Source: an uncultured Comamonadaceae bacterium
GTDB lineage: Bacteria > Pseudomonadota > Gammaproteobacteria > Burkholderiales > Burkholderiaceae
NCBI GenBank assembly: GCA_946482115.1
Contig: CAMLQP010000185.1
Coordinates: 1 to 6,080 of the forward strand
Direction: 5' to 3'
DNA: 6,080 nt
Positions 1 through 6,080 of the stretch are shown piece by piece (position 1 is the stretch's first letter; the number at the start of each line of letters is the position of its first letter). Under the pieces are notes generated by a model. That model saw nothing but the letters and a program-made list of their open reading frames with translations, searched no databases and had not been told where the DNA came from. The position numbers were made by a program, and so were the translations under genes.

Positions 1-703
1 TGGCCACCAGGTTGCGGTGGGTCAGCATGGCGCCCTTGGCCACGCCGGTGGTGCCACCGGTGTACTGCAGCACGGCGATGTCGGTGTTGCTCGGGCTGGC
101 CTCGCTGACCGCCTTGCCACGGCCGAGGGCCAGGGCCTGGTTGAGCTTGACGGCCTGCGGCAGGTTGAAGGCCGGAACCATCTTCTTCACGTGCTTGACC
201 ACGGTGTTGACCAGCAGGCGCTTGAGCGGCGGCAGCAGGTCGCCCACCTCGGTGACGATGACGTGCTTGATGCCGGTCTTGGGCAGCACTTCTTCGGCCA
301 GGTGAGCCATGTTGGCCAGGCAGACGAGGGCCTTGGCGCCGGAGTCGTTGAACTGGTGTTCCATCTCCCGCGCGGTGTACAGCGGGTTGGTGTTGACCAC
401 GATCATGCCGGCGCGCATGGCGCCGAATACCACCACGGGGTATTGCAGGACGTTGGGCAGCTGCACGGCGATGCGGTCGCCGGGCTTGAGATCGGTGTGG
501 TTCTGCAGATAGGCGGCGAAGGTGCCGGAGAGTTGGTACAGCTCGCCGTAGGTCAGGGTCTTGCCCATGTTGCTGAAAGCAGGCTTATCGGCAAAGCGTT
601 GGCAGGACTCTTTCAGTACGGCCTGGATGTTGGGGTACTGGTCGGCATCGATTTCGGCAGCGATTCCGACAGGGTATTTGTCCTTCCAGAAGTTATCGGT
701 CAT
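1..703 (-). CDS. fadD1: Long-chain fatty-acid--CoA ligase FadD1, N-terminal part (3' end outside window)
   Basis: This enzyme activates free fatty acids with ATP and CoA to acyl-CoA, through an acyl-AMP intermediate, at the inner face of the cytoplasmic membrane; it feeds beta-oxidation. The reading frame runs from an ATG at 703 to the window edge without a stop: 234 codons plus one base, against about 562 residues for the family. It begins MTDNFWKDKYPVGI. The AMP/ATP-binding P-loop YTGGTTGVAKG is at residues 214-224; the acyl-adenylate and catalytic-lysine motifs lie outside the window. The start is backed by AGGAG (713-717 on the plus strand) 9 nt upstream. By eye it is about 62% identical (145/234) to the neighbouring FadD2, with no gap, so the P-loop falls at the same residue numbers. 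The symbol fadD1, rather than a generic fadD, rests on its place downstream of fadD2 as in P. aeruginosa and on remembered similarity. Confidence 0.9.
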   Translation of the reverse strand, partial: MTDNFWKDKYPVGIAAEIDADQYPNIQAVLKESCQRFADKPAFSNMGKTLTYGELYQLSGTFAAYLQNHTDLKPGDRIAVQLPNVLQYPVVVFGAMRAGMIVVNTNPLYTAREMEHQFNDSGAKALVCLANMAHLAEEVLPKTGIKHVIVTEVGDLLPPLKRLLVNTVVKHVKKMVPAFNLPQAVKLNQALALGRGKAVSEASPSNTDIAVLQYTGGTTGVAKGAMLTHRNLVA

Positions 704-857
704 GGAAGCCTACTCCTGAGCAACAGCTTGTCTACACCGCGCGCAATGGCGGTTGTTTGTTGTGATGATTGACCTTGACGCGAGATGGGGACTGGCGCAA
801 AGCGTGCCGAGAGTAGCAGCTTTGCCAGGGTGCGCCTAGCACCAAACATGGCCGCAG

Positions 858-894
858 CGGTCATAAAAGTGACCGGAACACCCAGCCCGGTCAC
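858..894. promoter_or_regulatory. Candidate operator cluster upstream of fadD1 (three alternating CGGTCA half-sites)
   Basis: Seen directly: CGGTCA at 858-863, its inverse TGACCG at 870-875 and CGGTCA again at 888-893. The first two form a perfect 6-bp inverted repeat with a 6-nt spacer. The second and third form an 8-bp inverted repeat (GTGACCGG 869-876, CCGGTCAC 887-894) with a 10-nt spacer. The cluster lies between the fadD2 terminator and fadD1, about 155-190 bp upstream of the fadD1 start, where a regulator of fadD1 could bind. A weak extended -10 for fadD1 (TGC then TACTCT, plus-strand 810-818) lies downstream. It does not match the PsrA box (GAAAC-N4-GTTTC type) as I know it. Regulatory role is inference. 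Confidence 0.35.
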
Positions 895-911
895 CAGCGC
901 CACCACGGGAC

Positions 912-937
912 AAAAAAGCCCCTGGGACGGGGCTTTT
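912..937 (-). terminator. Rho-independent terminator of fadD2
   Basis: A perfect 9-bp stem, AAAAGCCCC (914-922) against GGGGCTTTT (929-937), closes a 6-nt loop. Read on the minus strand it ends in a run of six T, and it begins about 40 bp past the fadD2 stop codon. On the plus strand the T run is only four and no gene ends there, so the minus strand is the working direction. It implies that fadD1 is not simply read through from fadD2. Confidence 0.87.
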
Positions 938-938
938 C

Positions 939-966
939 GGCACCTGCCGGCACGCATGGTGCCGGC
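939..966. repeat. Second hairpin between the fadD2 stop codon and its terminator
   Basis: GCCGGCAC (946-953) and GTGCCGGC (959-966) form a perfect 8-bp stem with a 5-nt loop. An overlapping copy, GGCACC (939-944), could pair instead with GGTGCC (958-963). No T run follows, so this is not an intrinsic terminator by itself. It could stabilise the fadD2 mRNA 3' end; that role is inference. Confidence 0.4.
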
Positions 967-978
967 CGGGAACGGGCG

Positions 979-2667
<1,689 letters not shown>

Positions 2668-2734
2668 TGTTGTTATTCCCCTTGACCTGAATGTGCGGGC
2701 CGGACGCCAGCGATTGCGACCGGGCTGTGCCGGA

Positions 2735-2762
2735 ACTTAACAGTTGGTGCGTCACAGGCAAA
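2735..2762 (-). promoter_or_regulatory. Possible fadD2 promoter
   Basis: On the minus strand TTTGCC (plus-strand 2757-2762) and TTAAGT (2735-2740) lie 16 bp apart, ahead of fadD2, a loose sigma-70 type -35/-10 pair. It would give a leader of about 60 nt. The palindrome at 2770-2784 would then sit just upstream of the -35 box. Both hexamers are far from consensus, so this is a weak call. Confidence 0.22.
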
Positions 2763-2769
2763 TACCCGC

Positions 2770-2784
2770 GGTCACTCATTGACC
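2770..2784. promoter_or_regulatory. Candidate operator in the fadD2 / binding-protein divergent gap
   Basis: GGTCA (2770-2774) and TGACC (2780-2784) form a perfect inverted repeat with a 5-nt spacer. A further TGACC lies at 2683-2687, overlapping the fadD2 ribosome-binding region. The same half-sites with a 6-nt spacer occur upstream of fadD1 (859-874). The site lies between two divergent genes and could act on either. The similarity between the two sites is seen; binding by one regulator is inference. Confidence 0.35.
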
Positions 2785-2865
2785 ACATGAATCTTTACCA
2801 TGCTTTTCGGCGATTCATGCCCGACTGGGCTATAGCTACTAATCGCCCCCGACATACCCGCCTTC

Positions 2866-3591
2866 ATGCCCCCAAGACTCTGGCCCGCCCTCCTCGCCCT
2901 GTTCTGCCTGCCGCTGGCGGCCGAGCCGCGCCTGGCCACCCTGGAATACCCGCCCTACAGCTCGGAGCACCTGCCCGGCGGCGGCAGCATAGTGGAGCTG
3001 ACCCGCCGCGCCTTCGCCAGCCAGGGCCATGCCCCGCAGATCGATTTCCTGCCCTGGGCACGGGTGCGCGCCGAGCTGCGCAACGGCAACTACCAGGGGG
3101 CCCTGGCGCTGTGGCCGCAGGAGATCAAGGAAGAGCGACTGATCGCCTCGCGCCCGCTGTTCTACAGCCAGCTCGGCCTGTTCGTGCGCAAGCACGAACG
3201 GCAACCCGTGCACAGCCTGGCCGACCTGCGCGGGCGCCGGGTCGGCATCGTGCGCGGCTACGGCTATCCGCCGCGCATCCTGGCCTCGGGCCTGCTCGCC
3301 GAGGAGGCGGTGGACGACATCAGCAACCTGCGCAAGCTGGCGGCCCGGCGCTTCGACCTGGTGCTGCTGGAGCGCATCGTCGGCGAACACCTGGTGGCCG
3401 GCGACGCGGCGCTACGCGGGCGCCTAGCCTGGCAGGAGCCGGCGCTGGAACGCATCCCGCTGATGGTCGGCTTCAACGCACCGCGCCCCGGCCAGCCGGA
3501 CTGGGCGGCGATCTTCGAGCGCGGCCTGCGCGAACTGCACGCCAGCGGCGAATACATGCGCATCCTGCGGCGCTACGCCGCGCCACGCTGA
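2866..3591 (+). CDS. Orphan periplasmic solute-binding protein (amino-acid type, SBP_bac_3-like)
   Basis: A 241-residue exported protein of the family-3 extracellular solute-binding fold, close to the stand-alone 'transporter substrate-binding domain' proteins common in Pseudomonas. Residues 1-19 look like a Sec signal peptide: R4, a hydrophobic core, and likely cleavage after LAA19. There is no lipobox, so it should be soluble in the periplasm. The mature part opens with the family-typical strand and YPPY (28-31), followed by FLPWARV (61-67), GNYQGALALWP (74-84), FYSQLGLFVRK (99-109) and VGIVRGYGYPP (126-136). No permease or ATPase gene is near, so the ligand is unknown and it may serve a distant transporter or none. 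ATG 2866 is the only sensible start: an in-frame stop lies at 2833-2835. No clear ribosome-binding site precedes it. A weak -10 (TATAGC, 2831-2836) would give a short leader. Confidence 0.82.
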   Translation: MPPRLWPALLALFCLPLAAEPRLATLEYPPYSSEHLPGGGSIVELTRRAFASQGHAPQIDFLPWARVRAELRNGNYQGALALWPQEIKEERLIASRPLFYSQLGLFVRKHERQPVHSLADLRGRRVGIVRGYGYPPRILASGLLAEEAVDDISNLRKLAARRFDLVLLERIVGEHLVAGDAALRGRLAWQEPALERIPLMVGFNAPRPGQPDWAAIFERGLRELHASGEYMRILRRYAAPR

Positions 3592-3610
3592 GCCTCGGCG
3601 GGCGTGGCAC

Positions 3611-3639
3611 TTTGCGCGGCCGGCCGGGCCATGCACAAT
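3611..3639 (+). promoter_or_regulatory. Possible sigma-70 promoter of the hydrolase-phaJ1 pair
   Basis: TTTGCG (3611-3616) and CACAAT (3634-3639) lie 17 bp apart in the 78-bp gap before the hydrolase gene. A transcript would start near 3646, about 24 nt before the ATG. Each hexamer matches the consensus only partly. No GGTCA-type half-site occurs in this gap, unlike the fadD gaps. Confidence 0.33.
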
Positions 3640-3658
3640 GCCGCCACTCCCAGGGCAC

Positions 3659-3663
3659 AAGGA
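3659..3663 (+). promoter_or_regulatory. Ribosome-binding site that fixes the hydrolase start
   Basis: AAGGA lies 6 nt before the ATG at 3670. The frame also opens at an earlier ATG (3604), which would add 22 residues of unfamilylike sequence (MALCAAGRAMHN...) and has no such site, so 3670 is preferred. Confidence 0.7.
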
Positions 3664-3669
3664 CCCGCC

Positions 3670-4614
3670 ATGCAACTCGAAGAACTCTGGATCGGCGCCA
3701 GCGACGGCAGCCAACTGTTCGTGCGCCGCTGGCACGGCGACGCGGCGCCGCGCGCGGTGCTGATGATCGCCCACGGCATGGCCGAACACGGCGCGCGCTA
3801 TGCCCGCCTGGCCGCTGAGCTGGTGGCGGCCGGTCACGAGGTCTACGCCCTCGACCAGCGCGGCCACGGCCGCACCGCCGAACGCGGCGTGCTCGGCCAC
3901 TACGCCGACGCGGACGGCTGGAACAAGGTGGTCGGCGACCTCGCCACCCTCAACCACCACATCCGCCAGCAGCACCCGCAGACGCCGATCTTCCTGCTCG
4001 GCCACAGCATGGGCAGCTACATCGGCCAGGCCTACCTGATGCAGCACAGCTGCAGCCTGCAGGGCGCCATCCTGTCCGGCTCCAACTGCCAGCCGCTGGC
4101 GCTGTACAAGCTGGCCAGCACGATCGCCCGCTTCGAGCGCTGGCGCCTCGGCCCGCTGGGGCGCAGCCGGCTGCTCGACCGGCTCTCCTTCGGCTCGTTC
4201 AACCAGGCCTTCAAGCCCAACCGCACCGCCTTCGACTGGCTCAGCCGCGACCCGGCGGAAGTCGACCAGTACATCGCCGACCCGCTGTGCGGCTTCATCT
4301 GCACCACCCAGCTGTGGTGCGACCTGCTCGCCGGCCTGCAGCAGATCACCCCGGTGCGCAACCTGGCGCAGATCGACAGCGCGCTGCCGCTGCTGGTGAT
4401 CGGCGGCGACCGCGACCCGGTCAGCCAGGGCAAGCGCCTGGTCGACCTGGCCAATGCGCTGCGCGCCGCCGGTCTCAAGGAAGTCGAACTCAAGCTTTAT
4501 CCCGAGGCCCGTCACGAGCTGTTCAACGAGAGCAACCGCGACGAGGTCACCACCCATCTGCGCGACTGGCTGGAGCGGGCCCTGACCCGCGGCCGTTGCC
4601 ATACCACCGCCTAG
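3670..4614 (+). CDS. Alpha/beta hydrolase, lysophospholipase / monoacylglycerol lipase type (Hydrolase_4)
   Basis: A 314-residue serine hydrolase, probably cytoplasmic, since no signal peptide or membrane segment is visible. The oxyanion-hole region is HGMAEH (35-40). The nucleophile elbow is GHSMG (111-115) with S113. The acid is most likely D249 in GGDRDPVS, with D247 as an alternative. The histidine is H282 in ARHELFNE. The closing block YPEARHELFNESNRDEV is typical of the Hydrolase_4 family, whose members cleave monoacylglycerols, lysophospholipids or related esters. The cap between about 140 and 225 should set the substrate and gives no clear hint. The gene is followed after 9 bp by phaJ1, so the two are almost surely co-transcribed. 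It corresponds by position to P. aeruginosa PA3301 as I recall it. The true substrate, perhaps a lipid ester supplying fatty acids to FadD, is inferred from context only. Confidence 0.9.
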   Translation: MQLEELWIGASDGSQLFVRRWHGDAAPRAVLMIAHGMAEHGARYARLAAELVAAGHEVYALDQRGHGRTAERGVLGHYADADGWNKVVGDLATLNHHIRQQHPQTPIFLLGHSMGSYIGQAYLMQHSCSLQGAILSGSNCQPLALYKLASTIARFERWRLGPLGRSRLLDRLSFGSFNQAFKPNRTAFDWLSRDPAEVDQYIADPLCGFICTTQLWCDLLAGLQQITPVRNLAQIDSALPLLVIGGDRDPVSQGKRLVDLANALRAAGLKEVELKLYPEARHELFNESNRDEVTTHLRDWLERALTRGRCHTTA

Positions 4615-4617
4615 GAG
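4613..4617 (+). promoter_or_regulatory. phaJ1 ribosome-binding site overlapping the hydrolase stop codon
   Basis: AGGAG shares its first two bases with the TAG stop of the hydrolase (4612-4614) and lies 6 nt before the phaJ1 ATG at 4624. A ribosome finishing the first gene stops on the start signal of the second, so translational coupling is likely. Confidence 0.75.
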
Positions 4618-4623
4618 CACGCC

Positions 4624-5094
4624 ATGACCCAGGTCACCAACATCCCCTACGACAAACTGGAAGTGGGCCAGCAGGCCAGCCTCGACAAGCGGGTGGAGGA
4701 GCGCGACATCCAGCTGTTCGCCGCCGTCTCCGGCGACAACAACCCGGTGCATCTGGACGCCGCCTTCGCCGCCGAGACGATGTTCAAGGAGCGCATCGCC
4801 CACGGCATGTTCAGCGGCGCGCTGATCAGCGCCGCCATCGCCTGCCGCCTGCCCGGCCCGGGCACCATCTACCTCGGCCAGCAGCTCAAGTTCACCCGCC
4901 CGGTGAAGCTCGGCGACACCCTGACGGTGAAGCTGGAAGTGCTGGAAAAACTGCCCAAGGGCCGCGTGCGCCTGGCCACCCGGGTGTTCAACCAGAACGC
5001 CGAGCAGGTGGTGGACGGCGAGGCCGAGGTGCTGGCCCCGCGCGCCGAGCAGACCCTGAGCATGCCGGAGATGCCCAAGGTCACGGTCGGTTGA
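4624..5094 (+). CDS. phaJ1: (R)-specific enoyl-CoA hydratase, MaoC/PhaJ family
   Basis: A 156-residue single hot-dog-fold hydratase that adds water to trans-2-enoyl-CoA, giving (R)-3-hydroxyacyl-CoA. This takes beta-oxidation intermediates into medium-chain polyhydroxyalkanoate synthesis in the cytoplasm. The hydratase-2 motif is plain: AVSGDNNPVHLDAAFA, with the catalytic pair D38 and H43, followed by ERIAHGMFSGALIS (56-69). The segment GPGTIYLGQQLKFTRPVKLGD (78-98) is the usual second half of the fold. Length, opening (MTQVTNIPYDKLEVGQ) and ending match PhaJ1 of P. aeruginosa (PA3302) as I remember it, rather than the PhaJ4 group. It is the second gene of a two-gene unit with the hydrolase and ends 24 bp before a strong terminator. 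An alternative label is the generic 'MaoC family dehydratase'; the reaction class is secure, the subgroup number less so. Confidence 0.92.
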   Translation: MTQVTNIPYDKLEVGQQASLDKRVEERDIQLFAAVSGDNNPVHLDAAFAAETMFKERIAHGMFSGALISAAIACRLPGPGTIYLGQQLKFTRPVKLGDTLTVKLEVLEKLPKGRVRLATRVFNQNAEQVVDGEAEVLAPRAEQTLSMPEMPKVTVG

Positions 5095-5118
5095 CTGGAG
5101 GCCAGGACCGGGTACGAC

Positions 5119-5144
5119 AAGGCCGCTCATAGAGCGGCCTTTTT
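5119..5144 (+). terminator. Rho-independent terminator of the hydrolase-phaJ1 unit
   Basis: GGCCGCTC (5121-5128) pairs perfectly with GAGCGGCC (5132-5139) around a 3-nt loop. AA at 5119-5120 extends the stem into the T run, which is five long (5140-5144). It begins 24 bp after the phaJ1 stop. Confidence 0.87.
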
Positions 5145-5161
5145 GCTGGGTCATCGTTGCC

Positions 5162-5220
5162 GTAGCCCGGATGCAATCCGGGAGCGAAGCCGCGTGTTCC
5201 CCGGATTGCATCCGGGCTAA
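5162..5220. repeat. REP doublet in inverted orientation (REPIN)
   Basis: Two 20-bp arms (5163-5182 and 5200-5219) are perfect inverted copies separated by 17 nt. Each arm is itself a hairpin: CCCGGAT, a 3-nt loop (GCA or TGC), ATCCGGG. Read outward-in, the left unit starts with GTAG and the right unit (minus strand) with TTAG, the head tetranucleotide plus hairpin plan of REP elements mobilised in trans by RAYT (REP-associated tyrosine) transposases. It lies between the convergent phaJ1 and HlyD-type genes, a typical place for such elements, where it may also protect mRNA 3' ends. No RAYT gene is in the window. Confidence 0.85.
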
Positions 5221-5230
5221 GACTGGACGT

Positions 5231-5262
5231 GCCCAGAGTCAGCCTGGGCCGAGTCAGCCCAG
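5231..5262. repeat. Competing short hairpins just downstream of the adaptor gene
   Basis: GCCCAG (5231-5236), CTGGGC (5244-5249) and GCCCAG (5257-5262) alternate, so the middle copy can pair with either flank. GAGTCAGCC is directly repeated at 5236-5244 and 5251-5259. On the minus strand this follows the stop of the adaptor gene at once, but without a T run, so a terminator role is unproven. Confidence 0.4.
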
Positions 5263-5264
5263 CG

Positions 5265-6080
5265 CTACTCCCGCTCCACCCGCACGCTCGCCGTCATCCC
5301 CGCGCTCAGCGGCAGCTCCTTCGGCACCGCCTCCAGCTCGATGCGCACCGGGATGCGCTGGGCCAGGCGCACCCAGTTGAAGGTCGGCTCGACATTGGCC
5401 AGCAGCTGCGCATCCGGCGCCGCATTGCGGTCGGTGATGCCGCGGCTGATGCTCTGCACCCTGCCGCGCAGCGGCTCGTCGCCGCTCATCAGGATCACCT
5501 CGGCCGGCGCGCCGACGCGGATGCCCGGCAGCTTGGTCTCCTCGAAGTAGGCCTGTACGTAGAAGGAATCGTCGGCCACCAGGGCCATCACCGCCTGGCC
5601 GGCCTGCACGTAGTTGCCCTGGGCCAGGTGCAGGTTGGTGATCTGCCCCGCACGTGGCGCGCGCACCTCGCTGCGCTGCAGGTTGAGCTCGGCCAGCTTG
5701 ACCTCGGCCTCGGCCTGCTGGAACTCGGCGCGGGCGATCTCGGCGTTGATCTGGGCGTTCTCGCGCAGCTCGGCGCTGATCGCCTGCGGGCCCAGGCGGG
5801 TGCGCCGGTTGGCCTCGTGCTCGCGCAGGCGCAGCTGCTGGCGGCGCGTCTCGGCCAGGGCGCGGGCCTTGTCCAGGGCGGCCTGGTAGCGCTCGCGGTC
5901 GATGCTCATGAGCAGGTCGCCGGCCCTGACCTGCTGGTTGTCCTGCACCTTCAGCTCGACCACCCAGCCGGACACGTCCGGGGCCAGGGTGACCACGTCG
6001 GCGCGCACCCGCGCGTCGCGGGTCCAGGGCGCGATCATGTAGAAGTGCCACAGCCACCAGCCGGCCAGCAGGGCCAGCAG
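5265..6080 (-). CDS. HlyD/AaeA-type periplasmic adaptor subunit of an efflux pump (N terminus outside window)
   Basis: A membrane-fusion protein that bridges an inner-membrane pump to an outer-membrane channel. 271 codons are visible and the frame is open to the window edge; an ATG at 6038 is internal, because a hydrophobic anchor lies before it. Order, in visible residues: end of a membrane helix rich in L, A and W (1-14); APWTRDARVRADVV (17-30) and the first lipoyl half-domain with APDVSG (33-38); a helical hairpin (about 64-137) rich in A, E, Q and R; the second lipoyl half (about 138-170, SEVRAPRAGQITNLH); then the beta-barrel with SFYVQAYFEETKLPGIRVG (172-190) and NWVRLAQRIPVRIELE (235-250). 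The blocks PWTRDAR, FEETKLPG and WVRLAQR resemble E. coli AaeA, which exports aromatic carboxylic acids with the AaeB (FUSC-family) pump. A partner pump gene is expected outside the window. The substrate is not readable here. Confidence 0.9.
   Translation of the reverse strand: MLALLAGWWLWHFYMIAPWTRDARVRADVVTLAPDVSGWVVELKVQDNQQVRAGDLLMSIDRERYQAALDKARALAETRRQQLRLREHEANRRTRLGPQAISAELRENAQINAEIARAEFQQAEAEVKLAELNLQRSEVRAPRAGQITNLHLAQGNYVQAGQAVMALVADDSFYVQAYFEETKLPGIRVGAPAEVILMSGDEPLRGRVQSISRGITDRNAAPDAQLLANVEPTFNWVRLAQRIPVRIELEAVPKELPLSAGMTASVRVERE

Noticed and set aside
700..957. An 85-codon minus-strand frame in the fadD2-fadD1 gap
   Set aside because: It begins upstream of the terminator and runs through the hairpin and the putative operators into the fadD1 start, with no ribosome-binding site or family features.
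3582..3608. A 7-bp inverted repeat (GCCACGC / GCGTGGC) over the end of the binding-protein gene as a terminator
   Set aside because: The loop is 13 nt and includes the stop codon, and only three T follow, so it is too weak to call.
3605..3615. A sigma-54-like promoter (TGGCAC followed by TTGC) before the hydrolase
   Set aside because: The GG and GC elements are about 4 bp too close for the -24/-12 spacing sigma-54 requires.
3604..3669. A 22-residue N-terminal extension of the hydrolase
   Set aside because: The family starts near MQLEELWIGASDG, and a good ribosome-binding site precedes ATG 3670. The extension also covers the putative promoter.
2691..3818. A 375-codon plus-strand frame over the binding protein and the start of the hydrolase
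   Set aside because: Arg/Pro/Ala-rich shadow frame that ignores the clear signal peptide and catalytic motifs of the genes it overlaps.
3424..5211. A 595-codon minus-strand frame across the binding protein, hydrolase and phaJ1
   Set aside because: It is antisense to three well-supported genes and crosses their terminator and part of the REP element; its composition is that of a shadow frame.

Overview
The window is high-GC, tightly packed bacterial DNA that reads as Pseudomonas sensu lato. The evidence is the FadD1/FadD2 pair, the hydrolase plus PhaJ1-type hydratase beside it, the strong GC bias at third codon positions, and a REP doublet of Pseudomonas type. I could not run a search, so the species is open. 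The layout resembles P. aeruginosa PA3299-PA3302 (fadD1, fadD2, lysophospholipase-like hydrolase, phaJ1) as I remember it, with one extra gene.

Left part, minus strand (1-2667): two paralogous long-chain acyl-CoA synthetase genes lie in tandem. fadD2 (979-2667) is complete and transcribed first. fadD1 (1-703) is cut by the window edge after 234 codons. A 275-bp gap separates them. It holds an intrinsic terminator for fadD2 and a cluster of GGTCA/TGACC inverted half-sites upstream of fadD1, so fadD1 probably has its own promoter.

Divergent gap (2668-2865): this is the shared upstream region of fadD2 and a plus-strand gene. It holds a GGTCA-N5-TGACC palindrome like the one ahead of fadD1, which suggests, but does not prove, shared control.

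Middle part, plus strand (2866-5094): first an orphan periplasmic solute-binding protein with no transporter partners. Then come an alpha/beta hydrolase of the lysophospholipase/monoacylglycerol lipase type and a MaoC-fold (R)-specific enoyl-CoA hydratase (phaJ1). These two are 9 bp apart, and the ribosome-binding site of phaJ1 overlaps the hydrolase stop codon. The pair ends at a strong terminator (5119-5144).

Right part (5145-6080): a 59-bp inverted REP pair (REPIN) lies between convergent genes. Beyond it is a minus-strand HlyD/AaeA-type membrane-fusion adaptor of an efflux pump, cut at its N terminus by the window edge.

Together the first four enzymes suggest a lipid-use locus. The hydrolase may release acyl chains, FadD1/FadD2 activate them to acyl-CoA for beta-oxidation, and PhaJ1 draws off 2-enoyl-CoA as (R)-3-hydroxyacyl-CoA, the polyhydroxyalkanoate precursor. 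I see no RNA gene, CRISPR array, insertion sequence or phage gene, and nothing I would call a new multi-gene system. The most useful leads are the shared palindrome, the REPIN and the orphan binding protein.
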